A stretch of 64,000 nt of DNA from Adenanthera pavonina (GCA_026686845.1 JAIVEN010000001.1:36820001-36884000), one strand, 5' to 3'. Shown: positions 20,095 through 32,400, counted from the first letter of the stretch. The notes: generated by a model from the letters alone, not told the origin. Made by a program: numbers and translations.

Positions 20095-21200
20095 TCACAA
20101 CTCATTAGGATTTACCATTCTCAATTCTCTTCTGATTTTACCATGTCTGTCTTCTGCAAGTCGTTTTGTCAAAATGTCTGCAAGCTGATCTTCAGTAGGA
20201 ACAAACTCCAACTTGACATTCCCTTTCAAAACATGGTCCCTTATGAAGTGATGTCTTACTTCAATGTGCTTTGTTCTTGAATGCATGATAGGGTTCTTTG
20301 TGATATTGATGTCACTTTGATTATCATATCTAATTGGAATTTCTTTCATCTCAATCTCAAGATCTTCCAGTTACTGCTTCATCCAAAGGACTTGTGCACA
20401 ACAACTATCTGCAGTTACATATTCAACTTCTGCTGTAGAGAGAGCTACACTATTCTGCTTTTTGTTGAACCATGACACTAAAGAACCTCCCAAAAACTGA
20501 CAAGTCCCACTTGTGCTCTTTCTATTAGTTTTGGATCTAGCAAAGTCAGCATTTGCGTAACTTATGAGCTCTTCTCCATTGCCTTTTGGATACCAAAGTC
20601 CCATATGTGATATTCCCATTAGAAATATGAAAATCCTCTTCACAGCTATTGCATGGGACTCCTTGGGACATGACTGGAACCTAGCACATATGCAGACATT
20701 AAACATGATGTTAGGCATGCTTGCAGTTAGATATATCAAGTAACCAATTATTCTCCTATATTGAGTTATATCAAAGAGTTTTCCCTCTTCATCTATATCA
20801 AGCTTAGTTGCAAAGGCCATAGGAGTTCCCATTGGTTTAGCATTTTCCATTCTAAACTTCTTCAGTAACTCCTTGATATATTTTAATTGGTTGAGGAATA
20901 TGCCATCAATCACATTATTTGATTTGCAGTCCAAGGAAGAAGTTCAACTCCCCCATCATTGACATTTCAAATTCACTCTGCATTAACATAAAAAAATTCT
21001 TGCACAAAGACTCATTAATAGCACCAAATATAATGTCATCAACATAAATTTATACAATAAATAAGTCTTTATTTTTTCATTTAGTAAGCAAGGTTATATC
21101 AACTTTTTCCCTGTTAAAACCCTTTTCAATTAGAAAATTACTCAGTCTCTCATACCATGCTCTAGGTGCCTGTTTTAAACAAGAAAAAGCCTTTATGAAA
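20095..21200 (-). pseudogene. pol: pol remnant of copy E: RT C-terminus and RNase H
   Basis: Read on the minus strand from about 21185, it contains the QAPRAWYERLSNFL segment, an intact YVDD box (about 21045), then the RT connection (KPMGTPMA) and RNase H with STAEVEY and a DNQSDI segment. It ends at the Asn-Pro-Asn-Glu-Leu terminus at 20095. Compared with copy A the YVDD is kept, but stops are present, for example between 20371 and 20349. RT sequence upstream of 21200 is missing. Confidence 0.88.
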
Positions 21201-21744
21201 CCGTTACATGTAAAGTTATAAGCTCCCCCTAAGTATGAACATCTACTCAATTATCTATGCTTTTCATATCATTAATCTGTAAGCAAGGGAGATTATGAAA
21301 AGCAAACAAGTTTTGTTATACAAAGAAATGGACTTGTACAAACATTGAGCTTCAAAGTAAGCATTTGCAAATTAAGATAGTTCATTATTTGAACAAGGAC
21401 CATACTTTATTTTAATAACCTCAAATAATAGCATCAACCAAGCATATATGAAAGCAAGCTAAACACTTACAAATCGGCTTGATTTATAGCTAATTTCTTC
21501 CCTTTTCAGTATGAATCCAATTGAGTGCATCATATACTTCATCTTTGTAAGGCTTTCACCATTTAGATCAGGGAGTACCTACAAAAGCAAAGGGAAAATC
21601 CTTTTTCTTTCTTTGGTACGCTTTCTTACTTGGGTCCACAAAGATCATTTTCTTATTATTTTTTGCTTATATGCAGTGTAGTATTGTTCATGTCTCCCTT
21701 TTGCATACATGTCATTGCTTCCTAAGTTTCTGCTTTTTCTCTTA
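21201..21744 (-). other. Rearranged block of copy E: second spacer copy and gag/pol boundary
   Basis: A GCTCCCCCTAAG tract near 21223 resembles the second purine tract of copies C and D. 21240-21600 is homologous to 19640-20020, so the spacer region is duplicated. Near 21585-21600 the minus strand reads TTTGCTTTTGTAGGTACT, and 21600-21660 resembles the end of gag. This is a deletion/recombination scar replacing protease, integrase and most of RT. Confidence 0.5.
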
Positions 21745-22140
21745 TGATAAAGAATGAATAATTAGGATTTTTAAATAAAGATTAGGATATTTAGATTTAA
21801 TTTTGTTTATTTAAAATTTATTAGGATTTGAATTTTATCTTTTATTTATGTATTCCTAGGATTTAATTATTTGAGTTATGATTTATCTTTTATTTAAATT
21901 TAAAATATTTTAAAAAGATATATCTTATCTTAGAACTCTAGTAGAATTAGAATTTGAGCTCTATAAATAAGAGTCCCACTACTCATTTGTATAGAAGACT
22001 TTGATTATTAATTTGAGTTATAGTTTCAGTGATTTCTCTCTCTCCCTTGAGTTCTTCCTTTTCTCCCTCCTTTGAGTTCTTTTTCTCTCTCCCTTTTTTA
22101 TTCTCTCTATCTCTCTCTACCCCTCCCCTTGTTCACATCA
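21745..22140 (+). repeat. 5' LTR of gag-only element (396 bp)
   Basis: It is nearly identical to 23540-23935. It has a TATA-like CTATAAATAAGAG at about 21961-21973 and a 3' part rich in TC (TTCTCTCTCTCCC), a pyrimidine-rich leader. Confidence 0.88.
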
Positions 22141-22198
22141 TTTAGTATCAGAGCCTGGTTCCCTACACGCCCCATGCGCTACTCTTCTTAAATCCACC

Positions 22199-23400
22199 AT
22201 GATAAAAAAATTCCAACAAAATCTTGAAGAATTTGAGAAGTCCACCAAAGAGCTTGTGGATCATGAGATGGAAATCGTCAACTACAAGATTGACACGATG
22301 GAAGCAAATTTCAACCACAAGATTGACACGGTAGAAGCAAATTTCAACCACAGGTTTGAAAAGCTGGAGAAAATGTATGAAGAGATCTTATTGGAAATAA
22401 AGGGAACAAGTAAGCAACATATGGGTACAATAACAGAAGGCATACTTGGGAATCTGAGTATTCCTTAGGAAATCAACTTAGGAGGGCATATACCTTCCTG
22501 CAGTCAATCTAAAGTTCTATCTGATGGGAATCATCAAGTCAAACAAGGCAACATAAATCAAAATAATAGGGTTCTTCTTCCTAAGATCAATAATCACCAG
22601 GATGACTACATAGGAAACCAGTGGGGGATACTCCAGATACTATTGACCATTATAATAGGTGGCGCAAGTCATCCCCTAGAAATCATCGAGAAATTTACAG
22701 GTAAATTCCTCTTCATTATATAACTAAGAAGGCTAAAGTTGATGCTCCTGAATTTGATGGTCAATTAGATTCAAGTGCTTTCTTGGATTGGCTGGCTAGT
22801 ATAGAGGATTACTTTGAGTGGTATGAGATTTCTGATGTGCACTGTGTTCATTTTATAAAGATGAAGCTTGTTGGGTCTGCCAAGAAGTATTGGCAAAATG
22901 TGCAGCAAAACCTAGAGCGTCCAGGCGAACCCTCAATCAATAATCGAGCAGAGATGAAGATGAAGCTCAAGGAGAAGTATATATCTACATACTATAAGAA
23001 TCAACTCTACAATCAATGGTTGAACTTAAGACAAACTTCTGCAGTGTTTGACTATATGACTCATTTTGACGATCTTCTTATTAGATGTGAAGTCAAGGAA
23101 GACCCTTGGATGATGATCCAAAAGTTTGTTAATGGTCTTCGAGCTGATTTACAGCAAGAACTTAAATTGAATCCTCCTGAATCTCTTGAAGAAGCGTATC
23201 ATAAAGCTTTAGAGGTAGAATCCTTGTTTAAGAGCTTTGGTTCAAAAGGGAGTACTCTTAAGAATGTTAAGTCTTCAGGATTCAACTCTCGTCCTAGCGG
23301 TTCTACAATTGATTGCTTTCAATGTCATGCTAAAGGTCACATTGCACAAGGTGTCCACAATGTGCTTTAATTCTTAATTCGTCAGCTAAGAAAGAGGATG
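22199..23400 (+). pseudogene. gag: Ty3/gypsy-type gag of the gag-only element, frameshifted
   Basis: It encodes a nucleocapsid precursor. The ATG at 22199 opens an N-terminal helical part with a short internal repeat (KIDTMEANFNH, KIDTVEANFNH, about residues 30-55). This frame stops at 22466. The Retrotrans_gag core is open in another frame at 22783-23370, with segments DWLASIEDYFEWYEI and QYNQWLNLRQ-like YNQWLNLRQT. The CCHC knuckle starts CFQCHAKGHIAQ, but the last Cys is out of frame, consistent with a one-base deletion near 23350; the downstream frame reads TGT CCA. A short acidic tail follows to about 23505. Confidence 0.82.
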
Positions 23401-23539
23401 AGACTATTGACGAAGATATCATACTTGACTCCCATGAGTTATATCCTTCTAGAGTGGACGTAGATGAGGGGTTTGCTAAAGATGAAATAGAATGCGGAGC
23501 TTAACTCTCTAGAGGAGAGTTCTTTCAAGCGGGAGGGAA

Positions 23540-23935
23540 TGATAAAGAATGAATAATTAGGATTTTTAAATAAAGATTAGGATATTTAAATTTAATTTTG
23601 TTTATTTAAAATTTATTAGGATTTGAATTTTATCTTTTATTTATTTATTCCTAGGATTTAATTATTTGAATTATGATTTATCTTTTATTTAAATTTAAGA
23701 TATTTTAAAAAGAGATATCTTATTTTAGAATTCTAGTAGAATTAGGATTTGAGCTTTATAAATAAGAGCCCCACTACTTATTTGTATAGAAGACTTTGAT
23801 TATTGATTTGAGTTATAGTTTCAGTGATTTCTCTCTCTCCCTTGAGTTCTTCTTTTTCTCCTTCCTTTGAGTTCTTTTTCTCTCTCCCCTTTTGATTCTC
23901 TCTATCTCTCTCTACCCCTCCCCTTGTTCATATCA
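23540..23935 (+). repeat. 3' LTR of gag-only element (396 bp)
   Basis: It has the same length as the 5' LTR with only scattered substitutions. It ends TTCATATCA and is followed by the TSD TCTTC. Confidence 0.88.
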
Positions 23936-24146
23936 TCTTCTCAAGGTAAGTGATTTTATTTCTATTTGAGGTCCTTCCTTAAGATGAGTGAGAAGTTTAC
24001 CTCTAATGCTTCTCCTTGTTATTTGTAATTGCAGCCTTAAAGTCTTAAGAAGCTTTCCTTTCCAACATCCTTTTTCTTGCACCAATGTGTTCTCTTTTCT
24101 TGGATTTATTCTGCATACATAAAACACTAGAAGAACATTTTGGTAC

Positions 24147-25743
24147 CTACTTGTTTCTGGATCTAGGAGGGTTAGTGGTATTCTTTAGAACCCATTTCAT
24201 GCTTTTAGTCAGACCATTTTTTCTTATGCTACATAGATAAGCAATATGACCATTTTTACCATAATATGTGCATGATGATGAGCTAGGCATTACAATCGGC
24301 ACAAAGAATTTCAAATAGGATTTATTTTTCTCTTTGGACTCACTCTTATAGCCAGCACCCAACTTGTCAAACACAATTCCGTTTGCTAAGTGAAATATTT
24401 AAATTATCTTTCCCTTAGGTGAGATTGGCTATTACTTTAGTTAACTCCTCTTTTTCTTTAGCTAATCTATCACATGAATCACAAGAGGAAGTGTGTGTGT
24501 AGGTTTCACATATATTTTTTAAATCATTTATTTTCTATTTAAGTGATTCATTTTTAGTCTTTTCTAATTGTAATTCATTTTCTAAGAAAATCACTTTCTT
24601 TTTACTCAGTGAAAGTGATTTAGTTAATCTAATTAGTTTATCATGCATGTCATTGTAAGCATCTTGCAACTCATCAACAAAAAATTCAAAATAAGATTCA
24701 AAGTCAGAATTTGATACCTCATTATTGGATAGTGCCATCAAGCATGGATAGGTATCTTCATCATCTTCATTTGAACTGTTACCCCAGATTGCAGAGGTGT
24801 ATGCCATTTTAGCTTTCTCATTTTTCTTCTCTATATATCTTCTTCCTTGCCTCTTTAAGTGGTTCGTCAGCTTACTTGCATGGCAGGAGTGTTTTTGTTT
24901 TTTAAGCTCTTCATTTTTTATGTTGAGGAATCTGCTAAATTTAGTGATAAATTGTTTCAACTCATCCTCCTTATCATCACTGCCGCTATCATCACTTTCA
25001 TCATCAGTATCATCATTTTTTAAGCTCTGTGATATAGTAGCTTGAAACATAAGCATTTTTCCTTTGTTTTACTGCTCCCATAGAAGGTATAGTTTTCCTT
25101 CATATTCAATAAGGCTTCCAAATAGTGCAGTGACTGACTGATATGATGCTTCTCTTGTTTCTTCAATGACTGTCACTTTTGGTTGTCATTCTTTGGGTAG
25201 AGCCCTAAGTATTTTGTATACTTGTTCTTTTTGTATATAGCGCTTTCCCAAAGCTAACAGATGATTAACAATATGAGTAAAATGAATTTAAAATTCTTTA
25301 ATAGGCTCACCATTGTTCATCTTAAAGGCTTTATATTTAACTCTGAGAGAGCTAAGCCTATTTTCCTTGACACCCTTGGTTCCTTCGTGAACAATCTTCA
25401 GAGCATCCTACTTTTCTTTTCCTATATTGCAATCTAACACTCTAAAGAATTCATCTTGATTTAGAGCATTGACTAAGGAGTGCTTTGCCTTGAAGTTTAG
25501 CAAGACTATTCTCCTATCTTCCTCATTCCATTTTGCTTCTAGCTTTTCTCTGTATGTGCCATCATTTTGCATTTTCTTTGGCACAAAGTCACCCTTATGT
25601 ATAACAGACTAGATATCTAGGTCTATGGATTGAAGATAAATCTGCATTCTCATCTTCCAGTATCCATAGTGTTCACCATTGAAGCTTCGAGGTTTGTTGA
25701 CATTTTTTCCCTATGGCAGTATGTTCTCTCCAAAGCCAGCCAT
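24147..25743 (-). pseudogene. gag: gag of copy E
   Basis: Minus-strand Gag homologous to copy A. It starts with ATG at 25743 (MAGFGEN-like, just inside the 5' LTR) and is broken by stops through 25100. It is open at 25056-24535, containing the acidic DDTDDESDDSGSDDKED region and a helical FVDELQDAYNDMHDKLIRLTKSL segment. At 24374-24147 it has the second zinc knuckle, degenerate as CTYYGKNGHIAYLC (one Cys changed to Tyr). Confidence 0.82.
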
Positions 25744-25796
25744 TTTGCTGCCTGATGATTAGCTCCTTTGCTGGGAGCCCTAGCTCCAACACCAAT

Positions 25797-27734
25797 TGTT
25801 TGGTTGGCTGGTCACCCAAGAGGGGGTTGAAATGAGTGATGCATGATTTTCGCCCTTTTTGGATCATAGCCCAATTTCACCAAATGTACAGCAAAACAAG
25901 GATGAACAAAAAGTAAAGAAGTTAGTGGATGAAATGAACAAATGTAGAATAAGACACAAGGATTTATCTTGGTTCAGCCAAACCACTTGGCCTGCATCTA
26001 GTCCCCAAGCCACCACTTAGGATTTTCCACTATATCCCATAGGGATTTATCCAGATGGATTTTTCAAAGAATGCTGACATAGAAAGATTTTATGTATATG
26101 GACACTATTTTCGCATAAACTCTCTTAAGATTGTTACCCATAAGTTCAAATGATGTTCTATTTGTAGATTTATTATGTAACTAGACGTTAAATACAAGAT
26201 CTATCTGTTAGACACAAGTTCTAGCTGTTACTTTGCAAAAAGAGCCATTCAACTACCGCATTAAATGCTTCTAACAGAGGTTATGCAGATAACCTCCTCA
26301 GGTTATGTGAACAACGGGAGACCATTGGCTCTTAGTTTGAATGTTAGACTTTTGTTATGCGGATAACGTTCATTCTAGAATGACTAAGTTTTGGTTCAAG
26401 AACATTTTCATGAAAGCCTACTTAGTTGTTTGAATACATCTCACAAACTTGGATACCTTTGAAGAAAATTAGAATAACCTCTTAGGATATTATTCCTTGT
26501 TTGGATAACATTTATTTAACACAAACTAAGTTTCTAAAAAACATAGATTATCAGGATAATGTCCCAAGGTTATGCTAATAACGAATTTAGCAGAAAAAGT
26601 TTCAAGAGTAGTGTAACATAGGTTATGCTAATAACCACCCTAGGTTATGCGGATAACTTTACTTGGTTATGCAAATAATGGGCTACACAGTACAAGTGAC
26701 CTTTACTGTTCACTCGTCTATGCGAATAAGGTAGGCACCTTATCAAGATAATGACCTAGACAGACCGAGGATATGGTGCACACCTACGTTATGCGGATAA
26801 CCTCAACCCTTTTCGTGAAATCAAAGAGAGAATAAGTAGAAAGGCATTGAGATTGAGATTTTGTCCCCAAAACTTCTAAACATTATGTGCATAAGGTAAA
26901 CCTTTTCATGAAAATGAAGTGGGAACACTCAGAAACAACTTTAAGATTGAAACTTTATCCTCATAACTTTTAAGCATTATGCATGTTAAGGTAAAACTTT
27001 TCATAAAAATGAAGTGAGAACACTTAGAAACAACTTTGAGATTGAAACTCTATCCTCATAACTTTTAAGCGTTATGCGCATGAGGTAAAACTTTTCATGA
27101 AAACAAAGTGAGAACATGAGTTAAACACCAAATTCATTTGTTAGCCATTATTTCTCAATTCTAACATATGCTAACATCATATTTACTTAATCTAACTTAT
27201 TTAAAACATATGGTAACAAGATTAAGTAAATTTTTAAAGATTAATCACACCTTAAGCCCTAAGTGAAAACAAAATATACCTAGTGACTGGGTCTTCAAAT
27301 GATGAATTCCACTTCTACTTGGTCATTTCATTCTTGGCATGCTCTCTTTTGATCTTCAATTCTTTAACATTTGAATTCTTCACATCTTGGAGCATCCTTT
27401 TCCTTCTTCTTCTTTGAGTGAGTCATGATATTGATTTTCTTTTCTTTATTCCAATGTTCACTCTTCCTTCTTAGATAATCCTGCATTTAATGTATTACAC
27501 TTACATGCTAAGTAGTTAGTCCAATTTATATATCCATCGTATATTACGCAATATAAAAGCACAGTGTATATATTAGTATATAGCATGATATATGCATAAT
27601 AACCATAATTAAATGCATGCTAATGTACAATTTACTTCTATAAGGAACATTATATATGTTAGACACATATGATACTTTTGTTCCTTATTTTTCTATATTT
27701 GTCATCATCAAAACTTATATTACATTACCTAACA
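25797..27734 (-). repeat. 5' LTR of copy E (B class, 1938 bp)
   Basis: It begins TGTTTGGTTGG and ends CCTAACA. It lacks about 200 bp present at 16920-17130 of the partner LTR. It has an extra tandem unit: GGTAAA(A/C)CTTTTC recurs at 26895, 26990 and 27084 (95 and 94 bp apart), against two sites about 91 bp apart in the other LTR. GGTTATGCGGATAA-type motifs lie at 26279-26800. Confidence 0.86.
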
Positions 27735-29722
27735 TTCGGTACAGGTAAATTTAATCGGTAAAGCGTATTTTGGTCCATTAAACTTTATGAAGCAATTTTT
27801 AGCCAAAAATGAGGACAAATGACATGCTGCACACTGAAGAGGACAAGGAGGAAATTTTCTCAAAAGCTCATCAAAGTTAACCAAGTTTAGTTTACTTAAC
27901 TAATGTTACTATTTTCTCCTTTCATCTTTTTCCTCCAACTGATGAGTTTAAGTTTGGTTAGCCTTAGCCTTCATTTACCTTCATTCTTCACATGTGGACA
28001 GAAGCAAATTGAGAGAAAGAGAGTAAATTACACAAAGTAGAAAGGAAGAGCAAGAAGAGAAAGTTGAAGATCAAAACATCAAGGTAAGCTTCCATGATCA
28101 CTAGCTTGTGTTTTTGAGTACTTTTATGGAGTTTTTCTTCCTCTTTTTCCTCTAAAATTTTCATCCATGAAAGAGAGTAGAGAGAGAAAGTTGAGCTATG
28201 GCCAAATAATCAAAGGAAAAGGGTAGAATATGTACTAGAAAGCATGAAAACCTAAGCTTATGTAAGATTCATGGAGCAAATAATTTTTACAATTTTTCTA
28301 TTAATTTTGGCCAGCCTAGGGTTTCTAATAGAGAAGGAATTTCAAAATTTTGATCACAAAAATGGATTCCTTGGGTCCAAATCATGTAAGAACAAGGGTG
28401 TTGTATAAGAAATTCCAAGTGGTTTGTAAAATAGATTTTTTGGTTGAAGTGAGCACTTTGTGAAGTGAATCATGAAACCAGTAGCTAATTGCCTTATTTT
28501 ATGATGTTATAGGATCCAAAATAGTTTTAGAAGATGAAGGAATGGGTTTACAAAGTTTGGAGACCATTGGAAAGCTCAAAGGTAGTTAACTCACCTATGT
28601 ATGCCTATGTATTGTCATTGATGTTGCTTGGCTTGAATGATGTGTTTAATATTTAAAATGTTATCTTGTGGTGATTTGACCTGGTTACTTGGATTGTTTA
28701 AAGGGTAATGTGATCCTGGATATGTCAAAATACAAGGGGAAGTGCTGCCCAAATTTTTATAAAATAGTTGTGCCAAAATGATTTGGTTGCTTGCTTGATA
28801 TGTTTTTAGAAGAATACTTTCAATTTATATGATAATATGTGTGCATGATGATGGTTGCTATTGAGATTCTTTTAATTTCACCCCTTTTGAAATGTCTAAC
28901 AAATTTTAGGTTCAAGTTATGGCAAGATTGTCCAAGCAAGGAAAGGCAAGGAGAAGCAAGTTAATGTTCAAGATAATGATACTTAGGTTGATACTATTAT
29001 ATGAAATATTATGTAAAATCTTATGGGACATGATCATGCTATGTTTTTATGTTAATATGCTCCTATAGGTTTGTTATGAAGTATCATGTAAGATAAAGGC
29101 AAGTTATGGCTATGTATGTATATATTAATGTGTATTTTTGAAAGTTGGAAGAATGCAAGAGACCTTTCTAAGCACTATTGGCAATTTGAAGTATTGTATA
29201 GATCTTGATATGTTTAATATATGATTGTTTTATATGTTTCAAAACTAAACATGTGTAGCTTTCCATAGACATAAATACCACTCAATTTGAAGTTGTGTAT
29301 GATTAATGGTGATTTTTTCAAAGTTATGGTTAGAATCATGAATTTTCTAAAATGACCATTGCTACAATGAAAATTATACGAATTTACTATACAAATTGGT
29401 CAATTATTTCCCCTGTTCAATATTTTTCCCATGTATAGAATCTTTTAAACTATGATTAGAGACTGAAACATATCAATATGATTTTTCTTGATTTAGTTAT
29501 GAATTTTTAAAATTCACCATATAAAATGAAATCAACCAAAGGAACAGTACCCGAAAATGAAAATAATTGGTTTAAGCTATTTTATTTCATTAAGTCTCTA
29601 ATCATGCATTAATGTACTTAAATAGAGTCTATTACATGGAAAATAACTCTTAATATGAGGTGTGATAAGAGGTCTCAATAAATAGTATCAAATTATCAGC
29701 GAAGAATAAGTGGGACATTATA

Positions 29723-30170
29723 GGGCCACTGTGCCAAAGCTTGATTGGCTTCCAATTACCTATATTGACATGGTTCATGATAACTTGGGAGAGTTGCTCC
29801 ATGCACATATAATACCTAAAAGATAGATCAACTTGGAGTTTTTCTGTGATATTTCGGCTTCATAATGAGGCTTGACTAGTTTTAGAGAGTAATGGGAGGC
29901 ATGAGGTTAACCATTTGATGAGGAGAAAATTAAGTAGCAAAGGATGGATGGCAATCAAAGTTGATCTGTTGAAGGCTTTTGACTGTTTGGGATAGCATTT
30001 CATTAAAAACACACTCCATGACATCGGGTATACCTAAAATATTAACTAGGGTTATCATGAACTGCATCAAGTTACCCATAATGCAAGTGCTATGGAATGA
30101 CTACCCAACAGATTCCTTTAGGCCAAACAAAGTGACCTTAGTTAGAACAAGTTTATTTATGGGGGAAAAT
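29723..30170 (+). pseudogene. LINE (L1-type) fragment: RT core
   Basis: Broken plus-strand frames give the RT palm start WMAIKVDLLKAFDCL near 29947-29990, containing the catalytic-type Asp. These are followed by SGIPKILTRVIMNCIKLPIMQVLW and YPTDSFRP at 30025-30130, with a frameshift and stops between. It corresponds to a region upstream of that in the LINE fragment at 14622-16095 but lies on the opposite strand. Confidence 0.78.
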
Positions 30171-30880
30171 GAATTTGCAAAATTGTCCCTGTAAGAAAAA
30201 TTATTTATCGTCTAGTCCCTGGGACAAATTATAAATAAGAACCAAAAGAATAACTCTTTACAAATTGATCCCCTAGGGGTAATTTCATAATTTTTGAAAA
30301 ATTATGTCAAAATGGACCTTTTGACATGCTAAACCCAATAGTATTATGTATTGAGTCCAAATGAATCAATTTGGAAGAAAATTGACTATAAAATGTAGTA
30401 GAAATTATACTGCAAAAGAAAAAGTACTGTGGATCCCACAAAAAGTAGAAAAAGTAAAAAAAAGTATGTGGGCCTCACATAAATATTATTTGAGTTAGGA
30501 TATTAAATTAAAAGCATATCCGAATGTAGTTAGAACAAACCAATATAGGATATATTGGTACTAAGAAAAATATACAGTATTTTACTCTTTCTCCTCTCTA
30601 GATGGCATGAAAATTCAGTAGCACATGAGAAATGAAATTATTTTAATATTTCTTGTATTTTCATGAAGATTCAAGATGGAAAATATAGCAAAATTTGATT
30701 GGTTTGCTTTCTCTATATATACTCCCACACTTTGGACAAATTTGGCATCAGAAAAGGAACAAAGCAAATATTGAAAATAGCCAAGAAAGAGAGTAAGCAC
30801 GTAGAGAATAAGGAAGAAGAAAATAGAGAAAAAATTCTAAGAAAAAGGTAAGCCCTTTCTCTTGAGATTTCAAGGTTTCT
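30171..30880 (+). repeat. R-like LTR 5' portion with TATA box
   Basis: This is noncoding. A TATA box is at 30714-30721 (TATATATA context, CTCTATATATACTCCC), followed by an AG-rich leader and GAAAAAGGTAAGCC at 30841, resembling the leader plus splice donor of R near 28080. The R series resumes at 44900 after copy B, so copy B inserted just downstream of this site. The upstream half is too diverged to assign firmly. Confidence 0.5.
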
Positions 30881-32398
30881 TGTTGAATCAGAAGTTTTGA
30901 TAATTCCAAATAACTAGAGCTTGAAAAGGAGAATATCAAAGGAATGTGAAAGGATCAAGTGAAGAAATCTAAAGAAGAACATGAAAAGACTTAGTTTTTA
31001 GGATTTCTACTCTTGTAATATGGGTAAAAGCTTTGATCTTCTTTTAATTTACCACAACTTTTGGATATGTTATGTGGAAGTTATTCTATGTTAGTATGTG
31101 TTAGTTTTGAAAAATAATGACTAACAGATGAATTTTTTCGCTTAACTCATGAATATTTTGTATAAAATTTGAACTTTGCTTAAAGAAATTCGAATATACA
31201 GAGGTTTCATCTTTGACAAATGAATTTCAGTTGTGATATTTGAATTTTGGGCTAAGCATTGTAAAAGAATATGTGTAAAATTCATCTGATACTTAGTCAA
31301 AATTTGAATATTGTTGAAGCACAAAGTGAGTTTAAAGTTACTCTCTCTGATAGATGAACTCTAGACTTCAAAATTCATATTTCAAAATGAGAACTTATAA
31401 GTCTTGTTAGAGTAAATTTCTGATAGACAAATTTTATAACTTAAGATTCAAATTTCACATAGGAGAATTCTTGTGCCATGTTGAACAAGCCTCTGATAGA
31501 TGAATTTCAGATTCTAAAATTTGAATTTCGAGTGCACTATGAAAACATGAGACAACTGTTCAAACTCAATAGAAGCACTTTGAATATGAAAATTCGCATG
31601 TTCTAACATGGGATAATTTTAACAAACTTAAAATTCAAATTTCACTCTTAAACAGACATCTGTTGAAGTTCAATGTTAAAATTCTTAATATTCTCTCTCT
31701 GCAAAATTCATTTGTTGACGCCAAAATTCAAATTTTGGCATGTTAGATGTATTAAATGTGGTTGGTAAATGATTATTTTTGCAGAGTAACTGTTGGGTTA
31801 ATATTTCTAATGGCTAGGTCTTGTGTCTAACAACTAGTTAAGTCACAAATATATAAATAGAACTTCATTTGAAGTTGTGGGTAGCATTTTTAATCATGTT
31901 TTTACAAAACTCAGTTAAATTTTTGAGTCAAAGCTTTTTACTCTTACACTTCATTCATTGTACCTCAACTTTCATATCTACACTTTTTTTGAGAGTTCAT
32001 ATTGTATAAAAAACTTTTCTTCATCTAGAAGAAGGATTCTTTGTGAGGGGAGTCACAAAGGAAAGTAGGAAACACTTTGTAAGAGTGCAAAGTGTAGAAT
32101 TTGAGAGCTCTTAGAATAAAGCATAACTTTGTACTGAGGCATCACAATGAGCCAGTTGAATTGTTGCAAATAGTGGAAATCTCAAGTAATGACTTGGGGA
32201 CTGGACGTAGATCAAGAGAATTAGACCGATCCAGGATAAATTTTTGAGTCCTTTTTTTGTTCTTCTTGCATTTACTTTTATTATTTACTGCACTCTATTT
32301 TTCTGTAAACTTTTGCTTTCACTGTGTAATTATGTTTTCACAAAAAAATTTTAAACTTCCCAATTTACCCCTTTCTTGGGAAGCCAACTATTCTAACA
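30881..32398 (+). repeat. 5' LTR of copy B (1518 bp)
   Basis: It runs TGTTGAATCAG...TTCTAACA. It is homologous to the copy A LTR but has degenerate motif arrays (AGACGAA and TTCGAA mostly decayed to AGATGAA and TTTGAA). The TATA box ATATAAATAG is near 31849-31858. Its partner is 43398-44899. Confidence 0.88.
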
Positions 32399-32400
32399 AG

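Larger units (their letters stand above)
21745..23935 (+). mobile_element. Small gag-only LTR element (TR-GAG-like), Ty3 type
   Basis: Two 396-bp LTRs (21745-22140 and 23540-23935) start TGATAAAGAATG and end TTCAYATCA. A PBS-like AGTATCAGAGCC is at 22144-22155 and a PPT-like AAGCGGGAGGGAA at 23527-23539. Flanking TSDs are TCTTA (21740-21744) and TCTTC (23936-23940). The internal region of about 1.4 kb has only a Ty3/gypsy-type gag; there is no protease, RT or integrase. It fits the terminal-repeat-with-gag class of non-autonomous plant elements. It is inserted in the gag/pol boundary region of copy E. Confidence 0.88.
16676..27734 (-). mobile_element. Copy E: B-class copia element without ORF3, rearranged
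   Basis: On the plus strand it reads 3' LTR (16676-18771), PPT, spacer, RNase H/RT, rearranged block, gag, PBS region and 5' LTR (25797-27734), all reversed. Flanking TSDs are ATCGG (16671-16675) and TTCGG (27735-27739), one mismatch. The protein remnants are the same lineage as copy A. Protease, integrase and most of RT are gone and ORF3 is absent. A gag-only element is inserted at 21745-23935. The LTRs differ by large indels, so this is an older insertion. Confidence 0.85.
16096..29722 (+). repeat. R-family LTR (about 2.57 kb without insertion), split by copy E
   Basis: It starts TGTAATATCCTG at 16096 and ends GGGACATTATA at 29722. The two pieces are 16096-16675 and 27735-29722. Partial copies recur at 1-588/13582-14482 (-), 44900-46470 (+), 46471-47690 (-) and 47691-51312 (+). 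A 'caaggtaag' sequence near 28080 follows an AG-rich leader and resembles a 5' splice donor. The ends suggest a Ty3-like LTR. I could not match flanking 5-bp TSDs (TAAGG versus GGGCC), so solo status is unproven. No coding region is visible. Confidence 0.6.
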
